Origin: Torulaspora globosa
Lineage: Eukaryota; Ascomycota; Saccharomycetes; Saccharomycetales; Saccharomycetaceae
Reading direction: 5' to 3'
Assembly: GCF_014133895.1 (NCBI RefSeq)
Contig: NC_050730.1
Coordinates: 434,001 to 498,000 of the forward strand
DNA length: 64,000 bases
The notes under the pieces were generated by a model. It ran no database searches and was not told where the DNA came from. It saw nothing but the letters and a program-made list of their open reading frames with translations. Positions 34,500 through 44,370 of this stretch are shown here, piece by piece. The number at the start of each line of letters is the position of its first letter. The stretch's first letter is position 1. The translations under genes and the position numbers were made by a program.

Positions 34500-35110
34500 T
34501 TTGTGCTGTAATTTCCTGGTTCTCTGCAATATAGGACGACAGGTCTTGAAAGTTCAGTTGAAATTTAGTAGTGTGCTGTTATCGAAAGTACGCCATCACT
34601 GAGCTGGGCATTGGAGGGATGAGCTGGTGGCAGTGCGGGACGCGGGCAAGGATCCCGTCTAGTGCTGCCGAGGTGCGGAGGGACGGTCCCAGTCCAGCGC
34701 GGCCCGCTGCCGTTGCGCTAGAAGGAGGCTCGCCTCCGGCGGCCGGTCCGCCTGACCATCTCCTGCGCGGGTTCAGCGCTTTGGCGAGACGCAACATTTT
34801 TTCGCGCATTTCAGCTTTGAAACTTCTTGCCAATAATTTTTCAAGAGTTAAACCCATACATCAGAAGTAGCTGACGGTGTATGGATTTTACAGAAACAGT
34901 CCCAACATCCTTCTCCAGTTTATCACCTACAGGTGACCTTCATCAATGGATGGTAGCAGTTCTATGTTAATCATCTATTGTCCTATCGTCGTTCGTTTAA
35001 ATACTGATGACATTAAATATAAACCTTTGTGGATTCCTTACAGAGAAAATGAATGTATTATACGGTGTATGTGGTCAAGAGGTGCGACATGCTTCGTAAA
35101 CTCAAGCCCT
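34500..35110. promoter_or_regulatory. RPS26 promoter: paired Rap1 sites and a GC-rich palindromic block
   Basis: A perfect match to the Rap1 consensus RMACCCANNCAYY, AAACCCATACATC, lies at 34850-34862. A one-mismatch site in the opposite orientation lies at 34876-34888. Both are about 350-390 bp upstream of the RPS26 ATG. Between them and the gene is a strikingly GC-rich stretch (about 34610-34795) containing three palindromes: GGGAC-G-GTCCC (34680-34690), GGAGGC-TC-GCCTCC (34724-34737) and GGCGG-CCGGT-CCGCC (34738-34752). The frames across it look non-coding. Confidence 0.65.
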
Positions 35111-35587
35111 TCAGTGGTGACCGTCACCGGTATCAACACCAACGGGTTTCAACTTGTAAACTGAACCGCATTCCCAGCATCTGGCCACTTGGTTCACCGT
35201 TGGCTTCAACCACATGACTGTGTGCGAGTCTGCAGGGGAGCCGGTACAACCAACGTAACGGTAGTCGTCATACGACTCGACAATAATTGGATCCTGCATG
35301 GTCCCTTTCCTTGAGGAGTCCAATGGTTTTAGGTCGAAAACTTCGATACCTTCTAATTTACCGAGTAATTCCAATCTTTCTAGACCGGTGGCTTGTTCAA
35401 GATCGGTAGGGATCTCACCTTCCTTGGCCCCAGGACCAATCAAAGTTTCTGGACCATTGACTTCCGATAGGGATTGGGCAGTCTTTACAACGGACTTACT
35501 TTGTAGAAAAACTCTAGAAGTATTGAATGCTCTGGAGGATCTGACAACTGGGGTAGCGAGTCTAAAGGATTGACGAAGTGACAACAT
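35111..35587 (-). CDS. COX4: Cytochrome c oxidase subunit IV (Cox4)
   Basis: Zinc-binding subunit (mammalian Vb equivalent) essential for complex IV assembly at the mitochondrial inner membrane. 158 residues (155 in S. cerevisiae). The presequence MLSLRQSFRLATPVVRSSRA is basic and hydroxylated, closely like the classical COX4 targeting signal. The C-terminal half has PIIVESYDDYRYVGCTG and the zinc ligands in VGCTGSPADSH and ARCWECGSVYKL. Upstream, TCATTGG at 35735-35741 is a reverse CCAAT box and CACGTG lies at 35750-35755. Confidence 0.98.
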   Translation of the reverse strand: MLSLRQSFRLATPVVRSSRAFNTSRVFLQSKSVVKTAQSLSEVNGPETLIGPGAKEGEIPTDLEQATGLERLELLGKLEGIEVFDLKPLDSSRKGTMQDPIIVESYDDYRYVGCTGSPADSHTVMWLKPTVNQVARCWECGSVYKLKPVGVDTGDGHH

Positions 35588-35781
35588 TTTCCGCCTGACT
35601 GGATTCGATTGATGTCCTCGAGGAGTTGCAATGGAGGTTAATTAAATATTGTTCTATTCATCTATCTAAAAGATGGCATTTACCGGTCTAAACAGGCTGT
35701 CGCGCAGTACGGCCCTTTAAGAAATACCACGCGTTCATTGGTTTGGAGTCACGTGAACTTTCATGAATGCGAATCGACCAG

Positions 35782-37470
35782 TTAACGACCATACTTCTTC
35801 AGTTCCAGCAGCCGGCACCAGGGGTATACTATGCCTGAGAATGCCATGCTTAGCCACATTGCTATGTCACCGCCGGATTTTCCGAATTTGGCCGCGATGG
35901 GGCCAATCCAGTAGGCCTGCGCCATGCCAACGACAACGCCAGCGACACCGCACAAAAACGCAAATGTAGCGGCGTAACCGTGCGTCAGCACGTCGTAGTT
36001 GTTCCACATGTCCCAGTTGTATCTGTTCTTTGATGCCAGCAACCTCCTCTTGATTTTGTGAAGGTTCATCCGGGAAGACGTACCGACCTCTGGTTGTTCA
36101 TCCTCAGTCTTTTCTGGCGGGAACTCTTTTGTGTATAAATGCAGGAAGTATCTTCTGAAGATGAGGTTCTCTTCCAGCAAAAGGATGAAATACATGCTAA
36201 TCCAGTAGCCGATCATGGGTAGGAAGTTTCCTAGAATGGTGCTGAAGTGATTGCGGCCAACCAACGCACAGACAAGGTACACGCCGGTACAGAACAGAGA
36301 CCAGAACCAACGTGGCACGCGGGCAGCAAACACGGACGATAGCTGGATGGAGAATGCGGCGGAATACGTGTTGATTATGTTATTGGAGATTAAACTCAGG
36401 ATCAGAACCACGACGCAGAACTTACCGAAACCGTTCCAACGTTCGAAACCAGCGTGTAATAGGCCTCCCATACCATACTCATTGTAAGCCTCAGCCCAGG
36501 GTTCGTACACTGCCGCAACAGAAGCCAACAGAAGGCCTAGAATGCCGACGAAAAGTGTCGGTAAAAACGTACCAAAAAATGTTAGCAGAAACACTTGAGT
36601 CTTGGCTGTATCCTCTGGGAATAAAATGTAATAATCGGCAGTGATGGAACCCCAAGTCGAAGTAATACTGTAACATAGCGAGAAGAAGCTGAGCCAGTTT
36701 CCTTTGATGGTCGACGGATCAACATCGCTGTTGTTAAAATTCTTGATCAAATGATACTTATCGCTTGAAGAGATGTAAAGCAGCAGAAAACAGGTCAGGA
36801 CAGGGATCGAGAAGTATGTTTCCACCCTTAGAACCTGTCTGATACCAAAAGTTGCCACTAGAAACGAGCAAGCAGTAACGATAATAATCCCAACCCAAAG
36901 GGGAACCTTGTTGTTAGAAATTGATGCCAACATCTCGCCGCCCACCACACAGTTGACCACAGACCAGCCCATGACTCCGACGATCGATGCCAGCGCAACC
37001 AGTTTCACAAACCACCATCCGAAAAGGAACCTGGCTGTTACCATCTGTCTGCAACCGGACTGAGGACCCATTGTCGAACAGTAAGCAGCGACAAGACAAC
37101 CGATCATCATCGAGACCAACCCGGAAACCAATGATTGTTTAAAGCTCAGCTCGAAAAGCAAGGGTCCTAAAAAATACGAAGACATCGACGACAGTCCACC
37201 GGCAGCGCTAAGCCATAATCCGGCCACATGTAGAAACTGTCTTTTGGAAGTACCACGCTCATACGGTGAAATACGTTCGATACCATTTGCCTCGACACCA
37301 AGCGAATCCAATTTATCGGAAGCAGCAACAACCCACTTCCAGAACCGATGCTTATTAACCGATTGCTTCTCCACATCTTGTGATTGGTTTGATACTTGAT
37401 CACTACTTAGTGTTATAGTTAACCTAGTGTTGGTGGGTTCCTTTTTGCTCGGCACATCTTCTCTAGGCAT
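35782..37470 (-). CDS. TPN1: Plasma-membrane pyridoxine (vitamin B6) transporter Tpn1
   Basis: Proton symporter of the purine-cytosine permease (NCS1) family that imports vitamin B6. 562 residues (579 in S. cerevisiae YGL186C). A hydrophilic N-terminus of about 80 residues precedes some twelve membrane segments, beginning FLHVAGLWLSAAGGLSSMSS; a cytoplasmic loop (EFPPEKTEDEQPEVGTSSRM) interrupts the last ones. It lies between COX4 and the GAPDH-like gene; in S. cerevisiae YGL185C follows directly, so the GAPDH-like gene is an insertion or ancestral retention. Confidence 0.93.
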   Translation of the reverse strand: MPREDVPSKKEPTNTRLTITLSSDQVSNQSQDVEKQSVNKHRFWKWVVAASDKLDSLGVEANGIERISPYERGTSKRQFLHVAGLWLSAAGGLSSMSSYFLGPLLFELSFKQSLVSGLVSMMIGCLVAAYCSTMGPQSGCRQMVTARFLFGWWFVKLVALASIVGVMGWSVVNCVVGGEMLASISNNKVPLWVGIIIVTACSFLVATFGIRQVLRVETYFSIPVLTCFLLLYISSSDKYHLIKNFNNSDVDPSTIKGNWLSFFSLCYSITSTWGSITADYYILFPEDTAKTQVFLLTFFGTFLPTLFVGILGLLLASVAAVYEPWAEAYNEYGMGGLLHAGFERWNGFGKFCVVVLILSLISNNIINTYSAAFSIQLSSVFAARVPRWFWSLFCTGVYLVCALVGRNHFSTILGNFLPMIGYWISMYFILLLEENLIFRRYFLHLYTKEFPPEKTEDEQPEVGTSSRMNLHKIKRRLLASKNRYNWDMWNNYDVLTHGYAATFAFLCGVAGVVVGMAQAYWIGPIAAKFGKSGGDIAMWLSMAFSGIVYPWCRLLELKKYGR

Positions 37471-37660
37471 AACGAGAATAGCGACTATTGCTTGAACTAA
37501 GTCTCCTTACGGTGAGTCTAAAAACATCGCTGGCTGGTGAATGAAACTACTTAGTAGCTTATCATCGTATTCAATCGAGGCGAATAGTTCTTCGGAAAGT
37601 TCAGATGGATAACAAAAAAAAAGTAGGAATGAGAGAAACTTTCGCTGCAAATCTTGAAAA

Positions 37661-38740
37661 TTAAATAGTATAGGGAAGTCCGTTGGAACAGTCCATATCG
37701 GCATGAGCTATGTGTCTAAGCAGGTCTACGACACGGGAGGAGTAGCCAAACTCGTTGTCATACCAACTGCAGATCTTGAAGAAGTTCTTGTTGAGCTCGA
37801 TGCCAGCGGTGGCATCGACGATCGAGGACCTTGGATCGGATATGAAGTCTGAGGAGACCACAGACTCATGGGTTACCCCGAGGATTCCCTTCAGGTCGCC
37901 CTTGGAGTGTTTCTCCAACGTGGCGATTATCTCAGCGTAAGAAGTGTCCTTCCGGGTGCGGAAGGTGAGGTCCACGAGCGAGATGTTGATGGTGGGCACT
38001 CGGATGGACATACCAGTGATCTTGCCCTCGAGATCAGGAAGCACCTTAGTCACAGCCTTGGCTGCCCCGGTTGACGAGGGTATTATGTTCCCCTGGCAGG
38101 ATCTGCCGCCTCTCCAGTCTTTCCCGCCGCTCGAGGTCCCATCGACGGTCTTTTGCGACGCCGTGGTGGCATGTACCGTGGTCATGAGCGCGTCCTCAAT
38201 CGTAAAATTCTCATGGAGACATTTCACAAGAGGACCAAGACAATTGGTGGTGCATGACGCGTTCGATACAATAAAGTCTTTCTTCGGATCGTACTCCTCA
38301 TGGTTCACCCCGTATACGTACATAGGAACCGTCTTGGACGGCGCCGTGACGATCACTCTCCTCACCTTCTGATGTCTGCTAGCCGAGTCCGCCTCCTTGA
38401 AAATGCCGGTCGCGTCAATCACATATTGGACGCCCTTCTCCGACCAAGGAATGTTCTCCGGCTCTCTCTGGTGAGAGAAAAGGATCCTTTGCGGCTTCCT
38501 GCCGCCCAAAACATTCGGTGGAGGCGTTATTGTGACCGACTGATCGTCGTGTTCCACCTCCCCAGGATACCTTCCGTGAGTAGAATCGTACTTGAACAGA
38601 TAAGCGGCGTATTCGGGCGTAGTCGATGGGTTGTTGATCAATTTAACTTCTATCTCCGGATGCGCCAGCGCGGCACGCAACACAAGCCTTCCTATACGGC
38701 CAAAGCCATTAATACCGACAAAGATACGCCGATCCTCCAT
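37661..38740 (-). CDS. GDP1: Glyceraldehyde-3-phosphate dehydrogenase, divergent, probably NADP-linked (Gdp1 type)
   Basis: Phosphorylating GAPDH: glyceraldehyde-3-phosphate plus phosphate to 1,3-bisphosphoglycerate. 359 residues, longer than the about 332 of the Tdh isoenzymes, through an insert near residues 75-85 and a C-terminal extension. The Rossmann motif INGFGRIGR, catalytic Cys163 in SNASCTTNC and His190 in [15 protein letters not shown] are intact. The NAD-selective aspartate of the usual INDPF motif is Asn37 here (INNPS), a change expected to favour NADP. A Kluyveromyces lactis NADP-GAPDH, Gdp1, of similar length is the best family match I know. Codon use lacks the extreme bias of glycolytic TDH genes, suggesting modest expression. 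No equivalent sits at this locus in S. cerevisiae. Confidence 0.85.
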   Translation of the reverse strand: MEDRRIFVGINGFGRIGRLVLRAALAHPEIEVKLINNPSTTPEYAAYLFKYDSTHGRYPGEVEHDDQSVTITPPPNVLGGRKPQRILFSHQREPENIPWSEKGVQYVIDATGIFKEADSASRHQKVRRVIVTAPSKTVPMYVYGVNHEEYDPKKDFIVSNASCTTNCLGPLVKCLHENFTIEDALMTTVHATTASQKTVDGTSSGGKDWRGGRSCQGNIIPSSTGAAKAVTKVLPDLEGKITGMSIRVPTINISLVDLTFRTRKDTSYAEIIATLEKHSKGDLKGILGVTHESVVSSDFISDPRSSIVDATAGIELNKNFFKICSWYDNEFGYSSRVVDLLRHIAHADMDCSNGLPYTI

Positions 38741-39030
38741 ACTACCACTCAGCCTGATCTATTCAATGCATCTTAAAGACAATTCTCTAGCTTAGACTAT
38801 GTAAAAATGCCCTTCTTATAAGTTTATTCTAACCGCCGAAACTCCGATTCTTGACAATCCCGGACTTTAAAATTGGCGTGGGGGCAACAAAGCGAGATAC
38901 CGCCAAGACGCGGACAGACCAAGAAGAAGCCGCCTTCCTCGATCGCTTACAAGCGGGAAGAAACGAAGAAACAATCGATTTTCAATTGCGAGTGTGGCTT
39001 CAAAAAGCTCCGGGGCTCTTGCGATCTTTT

Positions 39031-40155
39031 CTAAACTATTCTTGAAGCCTGGCTGACACGCGATAGCGAACCGTCTAGGCACTCGATAATGTTGCGCAAG
39101 GCGAGTTCACAGCTCTGGTAGAAAACCTCTTCCGTGCTGCTACCCAAATGAGGCGTGATGCTGACCATTTTGTGCTCTTGTAGCAGCAGTTGATCCACTT
39201 TGGGCTCTCTGTAGAAGACATCGGCGCCGAAGTGTCTCAATTGACGCCGCTGCAGCGCTGACTCTATGTCGTCTGAGTTGACAATAGAACCTCTACCCAC
39301 GTTGATTAGAGTCAGGTTGGGCCCGTCGCAATGGGAAAGGAATTCCTTGTCTATGAGGTGATAGGTGTCTGAGTTTCCCGGCAGTGCTACGACGATCACG
39401 CTGAACTGCCGGAGTTGCGCCTTGAGTTCGTCATCGAAACTATGATAAATCCAGCCGTTGGCATCCGGGATCTGTGGTTCCGTTCTTCTGCAGTAGTGAA
39501 TTTGCATCCCGAGCCCGTGATGCAGCTTGTAGGCGATCTGTTGGCCCACACTACCAAATCCCAGTATCAGGCATTTTTTTCCGCGCGGAGATCGGACAAG
39601 CAGCGAGCCGTCGCTACTCAATCGATGGCCGAACTCCCAGGAATTGTCGTTTTTCATGGCGCCGTGGTTCCTGGCCACATAAGTGTCGCCATCGGCGCGC
39701 AAGATCTCTTGCTGGAACGAGAATTTCCGAAATCCTTCCAGGACGTGCCACAGCACGCAGTCGGCAACGTCGTTGCCGCCTTGGTCTCTCTCGGAGTCCG
39801 TGTCACATATCTGGTCCTGGAAATTGAACAACATGATGCCATTCTCGCGTAGCGCCTCTAGATCGAACCCGTTGTAACCTCTCGAACACAACGCCAAACA
39901 TTGCAATGTCTCGCGCGGAAACCACTCATTGTAGATAATTTCACGGGTAAGACCTCCCAAGGGGTGAAACGCTGGGTATCCACCGTAGATTGCCACTATC
40001 CTGTGGCTTTTTGAGTGCTCCTTGAGAAAGCTATACAAGGATTCCTTGGTGGTCACTTCGTGGTGAAGGCATTCAAAGCGATCTTGAAACGGCTTGGAGT
40101 GTAAGATTTGCGATCTGTCGTCTGGATGTGCCACAAACAATATAGTTGGCTTCAT
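39031..40155 (-). CDS. D-isomer-specific 2-hydroxyacid dehydrogenase (YGL185C type)
   Basis: Putative NAD(P)-dependent dehydrogenase acting on D-2-hydroxy/2-keto acids; the physiological substrate is unknown, as it is for S. cerevisiae YGL185C (379 residues). The first ATG (40155, MKPTILFVAHPDD) gives 374 residues; an in-frame TTG five codons upstream is disregarded. The nucleotide-binding motif is GFGSVGQQIA. The catalytic triad of the family is present: Arg in NVGRGSIV, Glu in DVFYREP and His in TPHLGSS. It lies between GDP1 and STR3. Confidence 0.93.
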   Translation of the reverse strand: MKPTILFVAHPDDRSQILHSKPFQDRFECLHHEVTTKESLYSFLKEHSKSHRIVAIYGGYPAFHPLGGLTREIIYNEWFPRETLQCLALCSRGYNGFDLEALRENGIMLFNFQDQICDTDSERDQGGNDVADCVLWHVLEGFRKFSFQQEILRADGDTYVARNHGAMKNDNSWEFGHRLSSDGSLLVRSPRGKKCLILGFGSVGQQIAYKLHHGLGMQIHYCRRTEPQIPDANGWIYHSFDDELKAQLRQFSVIVVALPGNSDTYHLIDKEFLSHCDGPNLTLINVGRGSIVNSDDIESALQRRQLRHFGADVFYREPKVDQLLLQEHKMVSITPHLGSSTEEVFYQSCELALRNIIECLDGSLSRVSQASRIV

Positions 40156-40311
40156 TCCGTCTACTATCAAATCCCCTAACAGTCCCCTAACGTCAAGATC
40201 TTATCTGCTCGAGGTTTCTTTTATCTGCGAACCTTCCAAGAGATAAACTGCGCTGTTAGCTGATAATACACGTGACGCATAACATTGGACATTGATGATT
40301 ATTAAATTATA

Positions 40312-41715
40312 CTATAGCTTAAGTGCTCTGTGATTCATTCTGTTGTCTTGTTCGATCAGGTCATTGCCGTAAAACTGCTCATAGATGTTTCCAGCCTTGG
40401 GTCCATTTTCAGCTATGGTGTTCAGCCCCAAGTGATCGTTCAGCCTGTTGTAGAGATATTTGCCGTTCTCCCGCAGTTCTATCACGTCTGCGTCGATCAT
40501 TGCGTTGAGAAGGTCTTTTTGTAGGTCAGAAACGTCCTCGATACCGACGCAGAGTCTGATTAGGTCCTCTGGGAACTCGCGTTCTTTTCTCACGGCGGCA
40601 TCGATGGAGGCGTGCGACATCATGCAAGGCAAGGAAAGCAGAGAGTTGACGCAACCAAAGGAGACTGTCACGGACCAGATTTGCAAAGTCTTGGACGCCA
40701 CGATGCGGCGCGAATGCTCCAAGGAGCCAGTTTCGAATGATAGGACGGCGCCTGGGCCTTTGTTAAAGGATCTGTGCAGTTCGAACTGCGGATTCGATTT
40801 GAGCCCAACGTATCTTGTCTTTAGAGCGCTGTTTTTCTCGGTGGCTTTGAAACCACAGCTGTCCTCGAGCCATTGTGCTATGATCATGGCGTTGTACTGC
40901 TGTTGGTACAGACGCACGCTCAGGGTACGCAGACCACGATTCAAGAGCCACGATTCCAGTGGTGAAAGACCGCCACCAGTGGAATTGACCACATAGTAGA
41001 TGTCCTGAGCGATCTCCGGCGTCCTCGTGATGATCACACCGCCCATGATATCGTGGTGTCCGTTCAGATACTTGGTGGCCGACTCATACACAACATCGCA
41101 CTGGTGTTTCAGCGGATTGCAGTTCAGCCCGCTCATCATAGTGTTGTCAACGATAACACAAGTAGCCGGAGATGCGCTCTTGATGAAAGAAACGATGCGA
41201 GGCAGATCAACCACCTTGCAAAGTGGGTTGGTTGGCGTCTCAAGGAGCACGCAGTCTACCTTATCAATGGAGTCGAACACGGTGCTGAACCTCTCGAAGT
41301 CGGCCGTGTCGACGTGCACAGTGCGCGCGTGCGACCTTGAACTCAAAAACGACAACAATCGGTTGCTACCGCCGTACAAATCATCGCCCGCGATGATAGT
41401 GGGAACGTGAGTGGTACTCGACACAACCAGTCCCCTCAAGATCACATCCAATGCTGTCATGCCAGAAGCAACAGCGAGCACGTGACTCGCAGGCACTTCG
41501 TATAGCTTACCGATCTGGTGCTGCAGTAGACTACGGGACGGATTGCCCGATCTAGAATAGTCGAAGTTCTGCGCTTCTGGATTGTCCAGATCAACTTTGA
41601 ACGTGGTAGATAAATACACTGGATGGATGGAAGCTCCATGTTTATCCCTATCGCTTCTATTTGTGACCAAACCAGATGTCAGCGACGGCTTGAAATTCTT
41701 AAAATTCTGGACCAT
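40312..41715 (-). CDS. STR3: Cystathionine beta-lyase Str3
   Basis: PLP enzyme of transsulfuration that converts cystathionine to homocysteine, pyruvate and ammonia. 467 residues (465 in S. cerevisiae YGL184C). The PLP lysine lies in ESATKYLNGHHDIMGG; substrate and phosphate-binding segments FDYSRSGNPSR, ASGMTALDV and LLETPTNPLCKVVDL are conserved in the Cys/Met-metabolism family. The C-terminus ends ALKL; the S. cerevisiae enzyme is reported as peroxisomal, and LKL would be a weak PTS1. It is divergent from COM2. Confidence 0.95.
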   Translation of the reverse strand: MVQNFKNFKPSLTSGLVTNRSDRDKHGASIHPVYLSTTFKVDLDNPEAQNFDYSRSGNPSRSLLQHQIGKLYEVPASHVLAVASGMTALDVILRGLVVSSTTHVPTIIAGDDLYGGSNRLLSFLSSRSHARTVHVDTADFERFSTVFDSIDKVDCVLLETPTNPLCKVVDLPRIVSFIKSASPATCVIVDNTMMSGLNCNPLKHQCDVVYESATKYLNGHHDIMGGVIITRTPEIAQDIYYVVNSTGGGLSPLESWLLNRGLRTLSVRLYQQQYNAMIIAQWLEDSCGFKATEKNSALKTRYVGLKSNPQFELHRSFNKGPGAVLSFETGSLEHSRRIVASKTLQIWSVTVSFGCVNSLLSLPCMMSHASIDAAVRKEREFPEDLIRLCVGIEDVSDLQKDLLNAMIDADVIELRENGKYLYNRLNDHLGLNTIAENGPKAGNIYEQFYGNDLIEQDNRMNHRALKL

Positions 41716-42500
41716 GTCTAGCGCGTTATGCTTCTTAACCTTGACCTCCCTCTCGCTCTTTTCCCTGGAAACACAAAATAGGACAGTTTCTTATATAGCC
41801 CAGGTTCGCGATGACTTCTCACAGTTAGACTTGCGAGCGTTAACTGTGCCTAACTATCCGGAAGCAAGAGAGACCTTCGAGAACCGGCTTGTATTACTTG
41901 GCAGTGTTATCTATGCCAGCGTAACCCCGATCACTGTTTCTCCAAATGCCGCCCTCACAAAAGCTGAAGGACTCGACTTTCAAAACCCCGATGTGCCCGT
42001 TATAACACCGACACGACCTCAGTCAGCCTCACCTTTGATTCATGGAGTACTTCTGTGGCGTCTTTCAATGACTCGAAGCCACAAAAGAGCCATCTCTGCG
42101 GGTAATACGTGTCACATGGATAAACGGAATTAACCCAAGAACCAGTCTAAGTCCGTTGCGGGGCAAAAACGGAAAAATGGCTCGGCTTTTATCTCGCTGA
42201 TATAAATTGCACATGCTTATGTACGACTGTTTAACTGAAATGGCGGCGGTGCCTGCGCAGGTTTGCTTGTAATTAATGCGCCTCCATTTTGGAACTTGCA
42301 CGGACGTACATACGTATCCTATTAATAATGAGTGTAGTAGCAATTAGAGCAGACACCATATATTATATTATTTCCTGTTATTCACGCAACCGCTACGATA
42401 CATATACCAGCAGATTACTCCGGTGCATGTATTTGTTTCGTGAAGAGTCTGTCGCTATCAAGAGTTGATCCGGATCGATTGGGTTTAAATTTAGTGGGAT
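41716..42500. promoter_or_regulatory. STR3/COM2 divergent intergenic region
   Basis: 785 bp. A perfect 10-bp palindrome CCTGCGCAGG is at 42252-42261, and AT-rich TATA-like tracts lie around 42355-42375. No Met31/32 or exact Cbf1 site was found by eye. A plus-strand frame starting ATG at 41714 is treated as chance. Confidence 0.4.
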
Positions 42501-43607
42501 ATGTCGGCTTTGCAATTGCAGAGGATAGAATCCAATGGCACTGCAACGAGTTTGAATGATCATTTCAACTTGCAACTGATACCTAAGCAACAGTTGGATC
42601 AAGCTGTGAATAATGATCTGACAGGAAATACCCTCGCGTCCGAGACGCAGAGAGGTTATATTCCGAGGAGACCTTCGGTCAGTGCTAATGGTGTGAATGT
42701 TTTTGAAGACTTTTTCAGTTTGCAAGAGCCTGATGGCGGCGAAGCTACGCGGGAGAGTCGAAGACTTTCCATCTCGGAATACGACGTCGATAATGCCGGC
42801 TATTATGAATACGAGTATTTCGGTAAGAAGAATGATGATATGACACCACCAGCGACTTTTAACGACAACGATGAGGATATAGTAATGATGAGTGACGACG
42901 AGGTGCGCCCGTTCGAGTTCGATCTCGCTGGGATGGCGAGTGGCGATGCGCCGGAGCCGCAGCTCGAGATAGACACTTTTCTGGCGGAGGAGTTCACCGA
43001 TCCGCTGATTTATGGGGCTGACGAACCGCAGAGGAAAAAGATGAGGGATTACTTCAAATTGAACATCTTCAGTAGTAACTCCGGCGCCGCCGACGACAGA
43101 AAGAAGTATTTTTGGAGCAGGAAAAAGAAGAGCGCGCTCAAGAACTACGAGGAGGAAGAGCTTGTCGTCGAGGAGACGAGCAGCAGCATAGTGATTAACC
43201 CATCCAAATTGATCTCCAATCACCACGAGACGGTTGTACCGACGCAGGACAAATACGACGACGGTGACGAATATCTTGGCGCCGAGCCCATATCGCAGTT
43301 CACAGTGTTCGATGCGCACGTCCTCGACCAGAACGTCAAATCGCTGGCACCGGCCACAGCGAAGCGAAATTCAAGCAGTATGCCGAAACCGCGGGGGCGT
43401 AAGCCATCGCCCATCCCGGATGCATCGAAGCAGTACGGCTGCGAGTACTGCGATAGACGATTCAAGCGCCAAGAACATCTCAAGCGACACATCAGGTCGT
43501 TGCACATGGGCGAGAAACCCTTCAACTGTCTGATATGCGGAAAAAAATTCAGCAGAAGCGACAACTTGAATCAGCATGTAAAAACTCATTCGCACCAGGG
43601 ACTATAG
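42501..43607 (+). CDS. COM2: C2H2 zinc-finger transcription factor of the Com2/Msn2 type
   Basis: DNA-binding stress-response-type activator. 368 residues: an acidic, low-complexity N-terminal region, with a cluster YYEYEYF near residue 105 and a basic stretch near 195-215, and two C-terminal C2H2 fingers (about residues 315-365). The base-contacting helices KRQEHLKRH and SRSDNLNQH are those of Msn2/Msn4, so CCCCT stress elements are the expected target. S. cerevisiae COM2 (YER130C) lies two genes from PMD1 on the segment merged here, and the Candida homologue is called MNL1, which makes COM2 the best positional match. MSN2/MSN4 is the alternative. The gene ends 33 bp from MND1, convergently. 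Confidence 0.82.
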   Translation: MSALQLQRIESNGTATSLNDHFNLQLIPKQQLDQAVNNDLTGNTLASETQRGYIPRRPSVSANGVNVFEDFFSLQEPDGGEATRESRRLSISEYDVDNAGYYEYEYFGKKNDDMTPPATFNDNDEDIVMMSDDEVRPFEFDLAGMASGDAPEPQLEIDTFLAEEFTDPLIYGADEPQRKKMRDYFKLNIFSSNSGAADDRKKYFWSRKKKSALKNYEEEELVVEETSSSIVINPSKLISNHHETVVPTQDKYDDGDEYLGAEPISQFTVFDAHVLDQNVKSLAPATAKRNSSSMPKPRGRKPSPIPDASKQYGCEYCDRRFKRQEHLKRHIRSLHMGEKPFNCLICGKKFSRSDNLNQHVKTHSHQGL

Positions 43608-43640
43608 AACTATATAGCGGGACGCAGCCAACGGTAGTCT

Positions 43641-44370
43641 TCAGGTTTCAATCTGTGGGAAATCTTCTGGAATCTCTAGCTCTTGTCGGATAGATTTTGA
43701 CTCCACGCCATATTTGGCGCGGAAATAGTCGATAATAATATCGATGTTATCAGTGATAACCTCCAGCTTCCTTAGACTCTGGTCCAGAGCCTTCTTCTTC
43801 TCATCTATTTTCTTCTTGTCCCATCGCGTCTGCGATAACCGGTTGTACTCCGATTGCAGGTTCTTGATGCTTTCCTCAATCTCCCGGTTCAACTTCAGCT
43901 GTTCCTGCCTGGACAGCTGGGTCTTTCCATCTTTGGACTTGAAAAGCTCTTTTCTGTCACCATTGCATGTCGATCTTAAATTTTCCTTGAGCTGCACCGT
44001 CTCTTTCTCCTTGGCCTCGATCTGCCCCTTCAGTCTCTCACAGCTGTCATAAACTTTCTGAATAATCTGGTTCTTAAAACACCAATAAACATTAATATTT
44101 CCACATTTTTCCACGCAGATCAAACCGTCCTCATCGATCATCTGCTGAACTAAGTCTTTCACTAGCATAGGGGACACGCCGGCGCATTTCTTCGGAATCA
44201 ATTTTTCCAGCTCTTTCATGTTATAGAAGGAATATTCATCTTGCAGGAACCCAAGAATACGGTTCTTCTTTTCTTCCAGAGTTACTACCTGTCTTTTGGG
44301 CGGCTAATTACAAATGTTAGTGAGCACGATGTGTTTAAACGGTCTACACAGGAGATTGTAGACATACCAT
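43641..44370 (-). CDS. MND1: Meiotic recombination protein Mnd1 (two exons; exon 1 is only the ATG)
   Basis: With Hop2 forms a heterodimer that stimulates Dmc1 strand exchange between homologues in meiosis. Exon 1 (44368-44370) is the start codon alone; exon 2 (44303-43641) encodes the other 220 residues, total 221 (219 in S. cerevisiae). The protein starts MPPKRQVVTLEEKKNRI. It has a winged-helix N-terminus with KDLVQQMIDEDGLICVEKCGN and NVYWCFKN, a long coiled coil (about residues 80-175) and the conserved end. Without splicing the frame would begin at an internal methionine and lose 29 residues. YGL183C also has an intron just after the ATG. Confidence 0.94.
44304..44367 (-). other. MND1: MND1 intron (64 bp)
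   Basis: Minus strand: 5' site ATG/GTATGT, branch site CACTAAC (44316-44322), 3' site ATTAG/CCG. An in-frame TAG closes the reading frame exactly at the 3' splice junction, so splicing is required for the conserved PPKRQ N-terminus. Confidence 0.93.

Noticed and set aside
34571..34870. Frames of 92-99 codons on both strands in the RPS26 upstream GC-rich block
   Set aside because: Low-complexity composition produced by the GC-rich palindromes, and overlap with the promoter; no family likeness.
41714..42133. Plus-strand frame starting ATG at 41714 with a signal-peptide-like N-terminus
   Set aside because: It lies in the STR3 upstream region, has no recognisable domain, and its hydrophobic start arises from T-rich leader DNA. 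Conservation would be needed to revive it.
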